Source: Jacaranda mimosifolia
Lineage: Eukaryota; Streptophyta; Magnoliopsida; Lamiales; Bignoniaceae
Assembly: GCA_018894105.1 (NCBI GenBank)
Contig: CM032127.1
Location: forward strand, 33,934,760 to 33,998,759
DNA length: 64,000 nt
Reading direction: 5' to 3'
The position numbers and the translations under genes were made by a program. Each line of letters opens with the position of its first letter. Positions within the stretch are counted from its first letter, which is position 1. This document shows positions 49,528 to 61,101 of this stretch, piece after piece. The notes under the pieces are model-generated. The model was given only the letters and a program-made list of their open reading frames with translations, was not told where the DNA came from and did not search any database.

Positions 49528-51771
49528 TGTTGAAATAGTGCCCGCAAGCCAATTAGGTTGGCATGTAAACTATTTCACTTGTGATGCAATCTTGATTGAA
49601 TGATATTCATTAAATAGCCATCTTTATCTTATGCTCATATTTACTTCATTAGCATTTAGTTGAAGCCCTTAGACCACATAAGACTACAAGACTTGGTCAT
49701 GCACTGGGTGATGATCATGACACAAGTCTTACACAATCGTGATCTTAAATTTTCCAAGTCGTAGAATCTTATGAGACAGAGCATCTAAGATCCAGATAAA
49801 CTTACAGTAATGATGCATAAGTCCAAAAGTTGGATATTGCTCCATTGCATGAGAAATGCTATATGAGATATGGGTGTATGTTAGTGGATACTTGTTTGAG
49901 AACAAAGTACTAAAGGCTCGCCCAAAGAATCCACTAGATAGCCAAAGAGGCCGATAATGGCAAATTCTCCAGCTTACGCTAATGCAAATAATTAGTCCTT
50001 TAACCTAAGGATCCATGGTAACCTTGTGTTTAGGTCCTCATGCTTTGACTCTTCATTGACCACATAATAGGTCGTTCGCATAGAGGTTGGCTATGAGCTA
50101 CTCAAATATAGAAGTTTGTGAGATTCAAGATGGGATCTGACTCCTCGTCATTATGAAGGGCAAATATATCTCCTTTGTATTCTATAATGATTGGTTTCAA
50201 GAAATCTTTGTGCAAGGTAGTATGACAATTTAGAAAAGGACTTTTTCAAAGATGAGTTCATAAAGAGGAATCGAACTACTGAATAGAGACATAGAATCGA
50301 GGCTATCAGGGAGCCGACAAATATCTTACGCTAGGCCTCTTTCGGGAGATAGGAGATGAAGGGATTATATTTGCATCGTACGCATAGAGCTAGAATAGTT
50401 CTCCAAAAGCATTCATTCTGGCCAATTAGTTAGGCATGGGCTTGAGGTTGGACATCAATTATGGAGATTGGATACTCTTCAATTATTTGAGATTAATTGA
50501 ATTAAGTCATTAGTTTAAAGGAGTTTAAACTAATGTGAATATTTGATATTCTATAAATTACAAAGAGTTGTGAGCCTATGTCCAATGAATGGGAGAACCT
50601 AATGGGTCACACACAAAAGCCAATTGCAAATTCTAGTTAATGAAGGGGAATTTCTAAAAGTTCAAAAAAATCCTACTTGACTAATTTTAGAGGTAGACGG
50701 TTGTAGTCATTTTTGGGTTGATCAATTTAACTGTTAAATTGCTCTAATTAATGTAAGGAGTTAAATTAAGACCAATTAATTAAGGAGTTAATTATTTGGT
50801 GCCACATGACTATCAATTGGTCAAGTTAACTTAAGGAGTTAAGTTAACAATGACATGCTTAAGGAGTTAAACAAATTGATTTAAGAGTTAAGCCAAAGGA
50901 TACTTAATTAAATTAAAGAGCTTAATTTAATTAATTTGAAGAATTAATTTTGGGGGGAAAACACAAACGAAGAGTTCATTTGGTGTGGCATTAGAATTTA
51001 TTTTGATGGAATTTCATGAGATGAAATGAAGATTCCAAATGAAATTCAAATGCACATAAAATTCAAATTCACATGCCAACTTGCAAGGGCTAGTTGGCGC
51101 CATCCTTGAGGAAGATGTGATGCCAACTTGGCATCACACCACCCTCCCTCTATATATAGATATAGAGTGTGGAATGGGTGGCCGCATGTGATTTGCAAGC
51201 TAGAATTAGATTCTCTTAATTTTCCTCCAAATTCTAAAGTGTTGCCTCAGTATTGAAGCTTCACTTGCTTCTTCTTCTACCTCCATATCAAGCCTTCATC
51301 CTTGCATTTCTTCTCTATATTTTCCCGCTAATATTAAGGAGAAAAGGTTTGTGCATTAACATATGGATCTTAATTTTAGAGGCAAGATAATTAGATTGCT
51401 ATCCTTTGGAGATGCTCTATTTTCGGCAGTCACTTGGAGGCTATTCTGGAGAGCCTTTTCATTTTTTGTTCCAGCTGAAATCTGGACTATAGATCCTTGT
51501 AGGTGTTGGTGAGTTCCAGTAAAAATTTCAGCTAGAGGAAAAATCATTTGGTTGGGCAAAAGTTGCTTGGATTCTGCTGTGCCACCTGGGAGATAGTTTT
51601 CAAGGAGTTGAGACATTCTTCCAAGTTTCTTTGATTTTGAGAAAATCAAGGTAATCCTCATTCGAAATCTAAATTTATGGCATGTTTAGATCCTTGGCTT
51701 CATGTGTAGACTAGTTATTTTAGCGTTTTTATGCTTTGATAATTGGATCTTTGTGCTATATGTGATATTGA
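49528..51771 (+). repeat. LTR shared by RT7 (3') and RT8 (5')
   Basis: 2244 bases, TGTTGAAATAGTGCCC to GTGATATTGA (terminal CA now GA). It is preceded by a PPT-like AAGGCAAGTGGGCGAT and followed by AG and a PBS, so it has the context of a 3' LTR on the left and of a 5' LTR on the right. Palindrome arms 51114-51125 and 51129-51140 (one arm mismatch), TATA 51150-51158, donor-like AATCAAG/GTAATCC at 51651. Confidence 0.92.
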
Positions 51772-53739
51772 AGTGGTATCGGAGCCAAATTAATGCTATG
51801 ATTTGGATTTTTGATTGATTGATTCATGTGATGAATTGATCAAAATCACCAAATAATTTATCCAAGTTATGGATTGGAGTGTTTCAATAATGTTGTATGT
51901 GTCTCCTTTGCTTGATGAATTAAAAGCATGCTAATATGTGTTTTTAGTGTTAATTCATATGATTGGTATTTTTTTTAATTTGTGATTGCTAATGCTGAAT
52001 TTTGATTTGGTGTTAGTATATGTTATATGTTGATATAGCATGTTAAAATTGGCCTTAAGGTGTTTTGGTCATTTTTTGATCCAATATGATTGGAGTTTGT
52101 TGGAGATATTTGAAAAATGTGATTCTTACTTAAACTTGTTTTTGGAAGCATGATTGAGCACTTGAAATATCACTTTTAAAAGGTGTTTTAGATCTGAAAT
52201 TTCATCTGTATAGTGTGATTTAATGTTTAGGAGGTGTCCTAATTTTTTTTTGCATAAAAGTTGAACAAAAATCCACTTGACTCGCCTAAAAACCTTGAAA
52301 TAATGCTGCTGCCAACCTTGGCTAGGCGCTGGCCAGGGGAACGCCTGCCACGCAACTGTGCACCTAGGCTGGGCCGGTAATGGGCTGTTTCGGTTTAGGC
52401 AAGTTTTAAGTCTTATTTTTGGTTCCTTAAGTGACCAAAAGTGTTTTATTTCACACATAATAGATACACAAGATTGTGCAAGTTCTCAAAATTATGATTG
52501 ACATTTTTTATTACTTTTAAAAACTTGTTAAAGTTGACCTTCAACAATGTTGCATAATTGTTATGCTTCCTCTTGCTTGTCCAATTAATAGTTTATCAGA
52601 CAAGCATTTATTGTTGGAATATAATATAAATTCTAGATTTATTTATTGTTCATTTAATTGTTGAATGGATGATAAATGAATGGGTATGATCATTAGACTT
52701 TAATATTGATTTTATTTATTTCAAGTTGTTGAAAATGGTTGTATTAAATTAGGGCTTGCATGCCTCTTAATGTCTATCTTATAAATGTTATGAGAGTAGA
52801 ATCACAAGGAGTGAGGATTTTTTTCTCATGTAACTATTACAAGGTGCAAAGAAGACCACTTGAGGCATGGAGACCCAAGAAGACCCATGAATGTATGGGG
52901 ATACGCTCATATGATAACTAGATTTAATCAACCTACTTAAAATCAACTATGTGGTGCACTTATAGCCCTAAGTGCATCACTTGGTTAAGGCTCAAGGTCA
53001 TCCCACCCTAGAAGGGTGCTAGACACATTTACTTATTTATGCTTTCCATATCTTATTGAAGTTTGAGGTGCATGTTTAGGATATAGAAAACCTAAATAAG
53101 AAGATAAAATGATGAGATCTTTACAAGCAAGAAAATCCCTCCACTAAGAATATCTAAGTGCTTCCAAATATTAAGTTAATATGATAAAAATTTGAAGGAG
53201 TTTTAACTAATCCATGTCTTCTACCAATAGTATATTTCATGACGACGCTACCATCTTTATGTGATGGCACTCGATCACGGGATTCACACTTAAATGGAAA
53301 GCTGTGAGCTTATACTTAGCATAGATGCACCTTTGATTTGAGGCTTCTTATGCATTGGCACTCGGTCACAGGGGATTTCATGGAGAGGTCTCGAATCAAA
53401 CTTTGATGGGTAGGTCTGACTCAACACCTCGTAATGTAGATGGCTCACGGTCATGTAGGTCTACATGAAGTGAGGCAAAATATACCAAGAGTTGTATGAG
53501 ATGTAATTAGCAAATATTGCTTACCATTCGATTGTTTGTGGATGGCACTCGGTCATGGGGGTCTGCTTGCAAGTCCTTGGGAACTCGATTCTCAATAGAA
53601 AATGAGATTTCCTGAATTCTTCTAGGGGTAAAGGATTTGATAAAATAGTAGGAGAAAAACATGCTTGAAAGACCAAGATCATGTTTTCAATATCAATATT
53701 CAATCATATGTTTATAGTCTTCTTTTTCACCTCTTGTAG
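51651..53739 (+). other. Predicted RT8 leader intron
   Basis: AATCAAG/GTAATCC in the LTR and TTCTTTTTCACCTCTTGTAG, 26 bases before the gag ATG, have the form of a splice donor and acceptor and recur in sister copies. The enclosed 2.09 kb contains the PBS, GC island and four repeated motifs. Inference, no transcript evidence. Confidence 0.4.
51774..51785 (+). promoter_or_regulatory. RT8 primer-binding site
   Basis: TGGTATCGGAGC, identical to RT3 and RT5. Confidence 0.9.
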
Positions 53740-53764
53740 ATTTTCAAAATCTTCAAAGAACAAA
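51786..53764 (+). other. RT8 5' leader
   Basis: 1.98 kb. GC-rich island at 52304-52388 (GGCTAGGCGCTGGCCAGGGG). It has the clearest set of four repeated motifs: GGCACTCGATCACGGG (about 53265), GGCACTCGGTCACAGGGG (about 53356), GGCTCACGGTCATG (about 53441), GGCACTCGGTCATGGGGGTC (about 53543). Confidence 0.75.
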
Positions 53765-54805
53765 ATGGTTAAAAACCCTCTCTATACTATTTTGCGAACT
53801 AGTAAGCTCACCAGGCCTAACTTCTGCGATTGGTTGAGAAACCTCAACATAATTCTAGACTTCGAAAAGAGGACCTATGACCTTGATCAAAGTCCGCTGG
53901 ATTCCTTGGGTGATGACGCCACCAATGAGGCCCATGAATTGGTCACTAAGTTTGTAGATGATGATCTACCAGCGAGATGCCCCATGATGGCTACCATGAC
54001 AAATGAGCTCCAAAAGACTCATGAGCATATGAAACATGCTAGCAAGATCTATGCACACTTAGAAGAGTTATATGGTGTCCAAACAAGACACAAAAGGTTC
54101 GCTTTGTCAAGAGAGCTCTTTAGGTCAAGGATGGTAAAGGGTTCAAGTGTCCATGATCACAGGCTTAAGATGAATGGACCAATCGAGAAGTCTGAACAAC
54201 TAGATGTGTTCATAGACAATAATCTCTACATAGATTTGATCTTACAATAATTACCCTCCTCGTTCGACCAATTTTTTATGAATTTTAATATATCTAAGCA
54301 AGAGATTATGATTAACAAATTGGTGAACATGTTGGTGACTGCCATGGTGACGATGAAAAAGGAAAAGCCTCTTATGCTTGCTTTCTCCTCTAAATATAAG
54401 GGCCCCAGGGGTCCTAGAAAGGGAGGTAAAAGGAAGAAAAGTTCTTCCTCCAAAGGGAAGCAATCCTTGAAAGGTTCGATGGGAGTCAAAAAAAAGAAAG
54501 TAGCTAGGACCGATGCTACTTATTTCTATTATGGCAAAAAAGGCCATTGGAAAAGAAATTGCAAAGAACACCTTGGCACCTTTGAGAAGGGTATATACTC
54601 TATTGAAGTGTACTTAACGACTAATTCTTCCTTATGGGTACTTGATACTACATGTGCTTTTCACCTTTGTAATTTGTTAAAGGGGATGGAAAGAAGAAAT
54701 AGTCTCAATGAAGGGGATATGATCCTCTGCCTAGGAAATAGAGCAAGAGTTGCCACTATGGTCTAAGGTGTTATCAAGTTAGACTTGGGGAATGCTTGCA
54801 TTACA
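53765..54805 (+). pseudogene. RT8 gag and protease start, nearly open
   Basis: The best-preserved gag in the window: from ATG 53765 one frame runs through gag (TSKLTRPNFCDWLRNLNIIL; YEHMKHASKIY-type helix, here THEHMKHASKIYAHLEELYG) to the protease motif WVLDTTCAFHLCN near 54630. There is a single in-frame stop at 54248-54250 before a second at 54764-54766. A basic stretch near 54415-54500 (GKRKKSSSSKGK) precedes the knuckle YFYYGKKGHWKRNC, where two Cys are Tyr. An upstream in-frame ATG at 53681 exists but its extension is not conserved. Cut off at 54806 by RT9. Confidence 0.88.
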
Positions 54806-56035
54806 TGAAGGCAAGTGAGGCAATAGGATCCAATAATTAAAACTTCAAAAGCTAAAATTAACTACTGCTTCACAAGCAAACAAGGATCTAAACATGCTTA
54901 TGATTTAGATTTGGATGCAAAGTTAGCTTAATTAGCAAAATACAAAGGGAAAATGAAGAAGTCTTTCTTCAATCCAGAATCTGTCAAACAATGGCACAGC
55001 TACAATGATGCAACTTTTGTATGATTCAAATGTCTCCAAAAAATTTGGAACAATTCCAGTAGATCCTCAACTCTTTGATGAATCTATTGTAAAAATTTCA
55101 TATCAAAACTCTTTCTAGATCTCCTAAAATGAATTTGCCAAGTCACTGCCCTAACTGGTGGATCTCTAAGGCACAACAATCTTATTATCTTGCCTCTATC
55201 AATTTGATCCACACACTAATGTTATTTTGAATTTCTCCTCAATATTAGCTGGAGATGGAGAGGAGAAATGAGAGTTTGATGGCCGATTTTGGGGTTGGAG
55301 AAGAAGAGAGAAGTGGAGCTTCAACTTATGAGGCAACACATGATGTATATGTTGGCCTCCTACTCTCATGTCTATATCTATATATAGAGGGAGGATGGTG
55401 AGATGCCAAGATCGACTGCCTACTTGCACTGCAAGTTGGTAAATTCAAATCAAATATTAATTTTGTGTGCATTTCAATTACATTTCAAATCTAATCTCAA
55501 ATTAATTAAATGCCACACCAAATGAACCTTTCATTTGAATTTTTCCTCCATAATCTATTCTTCTCATTAATTAAATTAAACACTTTAATTTAATTAATTT
55601 AATCCTTGACTTAACCATTAAGTCAATTAGCTTAACTCTTTAAGCTAAGAATTTTTAACTTAATTCTTTATGTTAACTTGACCTATTGATGGTCATGTGG
55701 CACCAAATAATTAACTCTTTAATTATTGGTCTAATTTAACTCCTTAAATTATTTTATAAATTTAACAATTAAATTAATCAAGCCAAAATTGACCTTAATT
55801 TTCGGTTGCTCCAAAATTAGTCACATAGAGTAAGTTTGTAACACTTAGAAAAATGCCTCCATCAATTAGAAAATGCAATTAGATTTTGTATGTGATCTAA
55901 TAGGTTCTACCATTCATTGGACATGGGTTCACAACCCCTTGTAACTTTTGAATATCATATATTCATTTCAGTTTAAACTTCTTTAAACTAATTGACTCAA
56001 TTCAATTAATCTCCATTAATTGAAAAGTACCCAAT
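54806..56035 (-). repeat. RT9, minus-strand LTR interrupting RT8
   Basis: It begins TGAAGGCAAG in RT8 protease sequence; the left flank TTACA is the predicted target duplication. 1.23 kb of LTR are visible, with TATA at about 55376-55387 and an AT-rich block at about 55575-55770. The donor-like site is lost (GT now CT). It stops at the CCAAT where RT10 enters. Whether it is a solo LTR or part of a full element cannot be decided here. Confidence 0.87.
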
Positions 56036-58333
56036 TGAATGCAAGTAATGCACTAGGATTCAATAATAAAACTCTAAAAGCTTAAATGAACTAATGCTTA
56101 CAAGCTAACAAGGATCTAATCATGTTAGGAATTCAAATTTAGGTAGAGAGTTACCTTGAATTGCTAGTTTCCATGGAGAAAAAGGTGAACACTTTACCAA
56201 TCTAGAAACCAGCACAGCAGGAAGAGAATAACTTTTGCGTCTGTTAAAATTCTCCAAAAATCACCAAAACCTCACAAAACCTTGGAGGAGATGCTGTAAA
56301 AGTTTTTGATCAAAATGACTTATGGATGTCCTGAAAAAAATTCACCAAAACAATGCTCTATTTTAGTGGATCTCCAAAACTAACAAACCAAATGCTTTGC
56401 CTCTATTGTAATGATTCACACACCAATCAAACTTCCAATTTCTCCTCACTTTTAACTAGAGAAAGAGAGGAGAAAACAATGGTGAAAGATGATTTGAGGT
56501 TGGAGAAGAAGAATGAAAGCAAAGGTTCAACATATGATGTAATGTTTGGAGAGAGTTTTATAAAGGAAATGTGATAGATTCTAATCTTCACATTAATCAT
56601 GCATTGGCCAATGTACAAACCCTCCAAAATCTATATATAGAGAGAATATGGTGTGATGCTAAGGCATCTCACCTTCCTCAAGGAGGGCGTCCACTTGCAT
56701 TGCCAATGTGGCAAATTTGAATTTCATGTGCATTTCAATTATATTTGAAGTTCAATTTCAAATTAATTAAAATGCTATTTCAAATGAACTCTTCATTTGA
56801 TTTTCCCTCCAAAATTAATTCTTCTCATTACTTAAATTAAACACTTCAATTTAATTAAATTTTAGCTTAACTCTTTAAGTTAACTTGACCAATTATGATC
56901 ATTTGGCACCAAATAATTAACTCCTTAATTATTGGTTTAATTTAACTCCTCAAATTAATTGATTAATTTAACACTTAAATTAATTAAGCCAAAATTGACT
57001 TTTGAATTGGACACCTCAAAAATAGGGTCCTATGGAGTGATTCTTTAACTCTTAGAAAATTCCTCCATTAGCTAGGAAGCTAATTGGCTTTCATATATCA
57101 CCCAATAGGTTCTACCATTCATTGGATATGGGCTTACAACTCCTTGTAACGTTTTGAATATCTTATATTCATTTCAGTTTAAAACACTTCTAAACTAATC
57201 GATTCAATTTAATTAATTTCATTAATTGAAGAGTACCCAATCTCTATGATCGATGTCTAACCTCAAGCCCATGGAGCCCAACTAATTGGCCGAAATGAAT
57301 GTTTTGTATAACCATTATAGGTCTACGCTTACCATGCAAATGCCATCCTTCCATCTCCTTTATCCCAAAAGAGGTGGCAAGATATTTATTGGCTCTCTAA
57401 TAGCCTTAATTCTATGTCTTTATTCTCAATGTTCAATTCCTTTATATGACCTCATCTTTGAAAAACTCATTTTCCAAATTGCCACATCACCTCGCGCAAG
57501 GATTTCTTGGAATTTGAATTCAAATCTCATTTGAATTTCATGTGCATTTTAATTACATTTGAAATCTAATTTCAAATTAATTAAGATGCTAAATTTAAAT
57601 GAACCTTTCACTTGAATTTTCCCTCCAAAATGTATTCTTCTCATTAATTAAATTAAATACTTTAATTTAATTAACTAATCTTTGACTTAACTCTTAACTC
57701 AAACATGTTTAACTCTTAAGCTCAATTTTGTTAAGTTAACTTAACTCTAAAGCAAGGAGTTGGATTCTATCCTAAATTTGATAAACCTCTATGCTAAGTA
57801 GCTCATACCTAATCTCAACCCAAAAGACCCGCTAAGTGGTCAAGAAAGAGCCAAAGCATAAGGATCAAGCATAGGGTTACCATGGATCTTTAGGTCAAAG
57901 GACTAATAATACACACTAGCATAAGCTGGACAACTTGCCACTACAACTATCTAGTGGATTCTCCGGTGGGTCTTCAGTGCCTTATTCTCTAACAAGCACC
58001 CACTGACATGTATCCATATCTCATATGGTTGCTCATGGAATGGAGCAATATCTAACTTTTGAATTTATGCATCGTTGGCGCAAGTCTATCTTGATCTTAG
58101 ATGCCCTGTCTTATAAGATTCTATGACTTAGAAGTTTTAAGATCATGACTGTGTAAGACTTATTCCATGGTCACCGAACTAAGTCTTATAGTCATGAGCA
58201 ATCAAAGGGTTTCATCCAAATGCGAGTGAAGTAATAAGGAACATAAGATGAAGATGGCCATATAAAGAATATAAATCAATCAAGATTGTTTATACAAGGA
58301 AATAGTTTTACAAGGCCAATCCTATTGGCTTGC
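56036..58333 (-). repeat. RT10 3' LTR, rearranged
   Basis: It begins TGAATGCAAG. TATA at 56631-56640 and donor-like AAG/GTAACTC on minus near 56152. A second copy of U3 sequence is inserted at about 57513-57748. The 5' tip of the LTR, the PPT and the pol stop are deleted, so that ATTGGCTTGC runs directly into CCTAAAGCC. Confidence 0.85.
57513..57748. repeat. Extra copy of U3 segment within RT10 LTR
   Basis: TGAATTTCATGTGCATTT and what follows repeats the segment near 56715-56900 but with its own differences, replacing the short LTR stretch normally between the TTCTTGGAAT and AGGAGTTGGATTC segments. It looks like copying from a different LTR rather than a simple tandem duplication. Confidence 0.7.
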
Positions 58334-61101
58334 CCTAAAGCCAATGCCCCATAGCCTTGAGGCCCATCTTCTTAAGATGTCCTTCAAAGACCTTTTGCGT
58401 AAGGGGTTAGTCAGTAGATCTGTTATATTCTCTTCTAGGGCAACTCTCTCCACTCGGATGTCACCTCTATCAATGATCTCTCAGATTAAATGATATTACC
58501 TCAAAATGTGCTTGGATTTCTAATGAGATCTTAGCTCTTTAGCTTGTGCCACTGCCTCGTTGTTGTCACAAAAGAAAACTACTGGCTCAGCAATACTAGG
58601 TACTATATTCAACTCTTTAATGAAGTTTTTCATCCAAACAACTTCCTTTGCAGCTTTTAATGCCCCAATATATTCTACCTCTATGGTAGAATTGGCCATG
58701 ATGTCTTGTTTGGAACTTTTCCAACTCACCACGCTTCCATTAAGGCAAAATATAAATCCAAAAGTGGATTTCAGGTTATCTCCATTGGATTGGAAACTTG
58801 AATCTAAAAATCCCTCCAATTTCAATTCTCCACCGCCGTATACCAAAAGTAAGTCCTTAGTCCTTCTCAAGTACTTAAGGATTGCTTTTATGGCTATCCA
58901 GTGACTCTCACCGGGATTAAATTGGAACCTACTTATAACGCTTAGCGAGTGTGCCACATCTAGTCTTATATATTGAATTACATACATTATGCTACCTATT
59001 GCAGAGGCATAAGATATGTGGGACATCCTCTATCTCTCGTTCTCAGTCTTATGGACCATGGACTTGGAAAGACGAATGCTATGTCCTATGCGAATGAATC
59101 CCTTTTTGAATTATTCCATATTAAACCTCTTTAGTATTTTGTCAATGTATGGGGTTTGGGATAGCCCAATATCCTCTTAGATCTATCTCTATAGATACGT
59201 AGGATGTTTCTCCCTAATTTTTTATGGAGAATTGTGTAGACAACCATGCTTTAGTACACTTTAATATTCCTACCTCACTCTCAATGAGAAGGATGTCATA
59301 GACACAGAGCACAATAAACTGTATCGACCTCCCACTAGCCTTTTTATACACACATGGTTCATACATATTTTTGACAAAGCCAAATGATTTGACTGTTTTG
59401 TCAAAACGTATGTTCTAACTTCTAGATGCTTGTTTAAGTCCATAAATGGATCTCTGGAGTTTGTAAACCTTTTACTCGCTCCCCTTGGATGTAAAACCTT
59501 ATGGTTACTCTATATAGATTTCTTCTTCAATATCTCCATTGAGAAAAACAGTTTTCACATCCATTTGTCATATCTCATAGTCATAATATGTAGTTATGGT
59601 AGGTAGGATTCGAATGGACTTAGGCATTGCGACCAGTGAAAATGTCTCCTTAAAATTCATACCAGGTCTTTAAGTATAACCCTTTGTAACTAGCCGTGCC
59701 TTAAAAGTCATACTTCTCCATCCACTCCAAGCTTTCGCTTATAGATCCATTTGCAAACAACGGGAACTATTCCCTTTGGCGGATCTACCAAAGTCTATAC
59801 TTCATTGGAGTACATGGAGTGTATTTCAGATCTCATGGCTTCAAGCTAATGTCCTGAATCTATGTCCAACATAGCTTCCTCGTAGATCTTTAGATTACTA
59901 TCTGATTGGCCCATCTCATGAAGGAATCTAAACTTTTTGAATTGCTTCTTAATTCGTTTCGACCTTCTTAGAAGTTGTGTGTGAGGCTCTTGTTGCTCAT
60001 TTGTTTCCATTGCTTGTGGGATTTCTGATCATCTTGAACTTCATCAAATACAATAAAAATGCCATTTCTATCTAATAGAAATTTCTTTTCCAAAAAGTAG
60101 GCGTTCCTTGAAAAAACACTTTTTGTTTCGAGGGATCATAGAAATAGTAACCCAAAGACTCTATTGGGAATCCCACAAACTTGCACAAGGTGGATCTACT
60201 ATCCAACTTGTCTCCCACTGTCTGTCTTACGTAGGCGGGGGACCCCCAAACTTTAAGATAATTGTAAAAGCTTACTTTGCCATGCCATATCTCATATGGT
60301 ATTTTTGCACCGACTTTAATGGTACTATATTCAGTAACATCACTACAGTGTCTAAGACGTATCCCTAGAAGGATATGGGCATATCAAAAAAGCTAATCAA
60401 GGAACATACCATGTCTAACAAGGCATGATTTCTCCCCTTGGCTACTCCCATTCTCTTTTAGATAATCCAAGAATCCAGTGCTCAAGTATTTTTCTCCTCG
60501 ATCTGATTGAAGAGCTTTAATACTAATCCTTAATTACTTTTCCATTTCATTCCTATACTTTTTGAACTTTTCAAAGGCTTCGGACTTGTTCTTCATAAGA
60601 TACAAATGTCCAAACCAATTATAATCATCGGTGAAGGTGATGAAGTAGGAATAGCCTCCTCTCCTACTAACTCTCAGTGGTCCATAAGCATCTGATGGAT
60701 CGAATCCAAAAGAATTGTGGAGCGCTCCGTTTGTCCTTCAAAAGGAGCTTTGGTCATTTTTCCCTTTAAACAAGATTCATAAGTAGGAAGATCCTCAATG
60801 CCACTAACATTTAGTGCTTTGAGAGCTTCTAACTTGTTTATCCTATTTTTAGAAATATGCCCTTGTCTTGCACGCTATAGGATGGCATCTTCTTGGTTAT
60901 CTAACTTTCTCTTACTTGATTGAATGTGCATTAGTGAAGGATGGAAATCAAGTATGTATAATCTATTAATTAATGTACCTTGTGCAATTAAAGAACCATT
61001 CTTTAATGCTTTCAACATCCCATTCAATATAGAAAAATTGAATCTTTCATTATCAAGAATGGGAATTGAAATAATATTCTTAACAAGATGGGGCACATTA
61101 T
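58334..61101 (-). pseudogene. RT10 protease-integrase-RT-RNase H remnant
   Basis: RNase H and the end of RT form a 168-residue frame, 58520-59026 (YLRRTKDLLLVYGGGELKLEG; CDNNEAVAQAKELRSH). The RT active site reads CVYD at 59295-59306. The RT start is near 59860-59700 and the integrase tail near 60330-60050. The integrase core keeps the QSDRGE segment near 60505; a short deletion at about 60447 removes the stretch between WLLP-like and MGF-like sequences. The frame 60875-61126 extends past the breakpoint and covers the protease/pre-integrase region (VPHLVKNIISIPIL). Interrupted by RT11. Confidence 0.86.

Larger units (their letters stand above)
48243..51771 (+). mobile_element. RT7, 3' part of a copia element (RT-RNase H-LTR)
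   Basis: It begins in mid-RT at the RT6 insertion point and runs through RNase H and PPT into an LTR. The LTR (49528-51771) is followed by a PBS and a second element's leader (RT8) in the same orientation, so the two appear to share it. Confidence 0.83.
49528..54805 (+). mobile_element. RT8, 5' part of a copia element (LTR-leader-gag-PR)
   Basis: LTR, PBS, leader, gag and the start of protease, cut at 54806 by the minus-strand LTR RT9. Its pol half, if it survives, lies beyond the window. RT7 plus RT8 together contain each coding region once, in permuted order around a single LTR. Confidence 0.85.
56036..61101 (-). mobile_element. RT10, copia element nested in RT9
   Basis: 3' LTR 56036-58333, then RNase H, RT, integrase and part of protease on the minus strand, until RT11 inserts at 61102. 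Its left end is flanked by CCAAT (56031-56035). The 5' part of the element should continue beyond RT11, outside the window. Confidence 0.87.

Noticed and set aside
53263..53563. Regularly spaced repeats resembling a CRISPR array
   Set aside because: The units are imperfect, only four, in a plant retrotransposon leader, with spacers homologous between copies.
53681..53764. In-frame upstream ATG extending RT8 gag by 28 residues, also present in RT3 at 14425
   Set aside because: In RT1 the equivalent ATG is out of frame, and in RT2 and RT5 the reading stops at the TAG of the acceptor-like site, so the extension is not a conserved gag start.
56353..56574. 73-residue frame in the RT10 LTR
   Set aside because: Falls in the transcribed LTR part around the pyrimidine/purine region; not conserved in sister LTRs.
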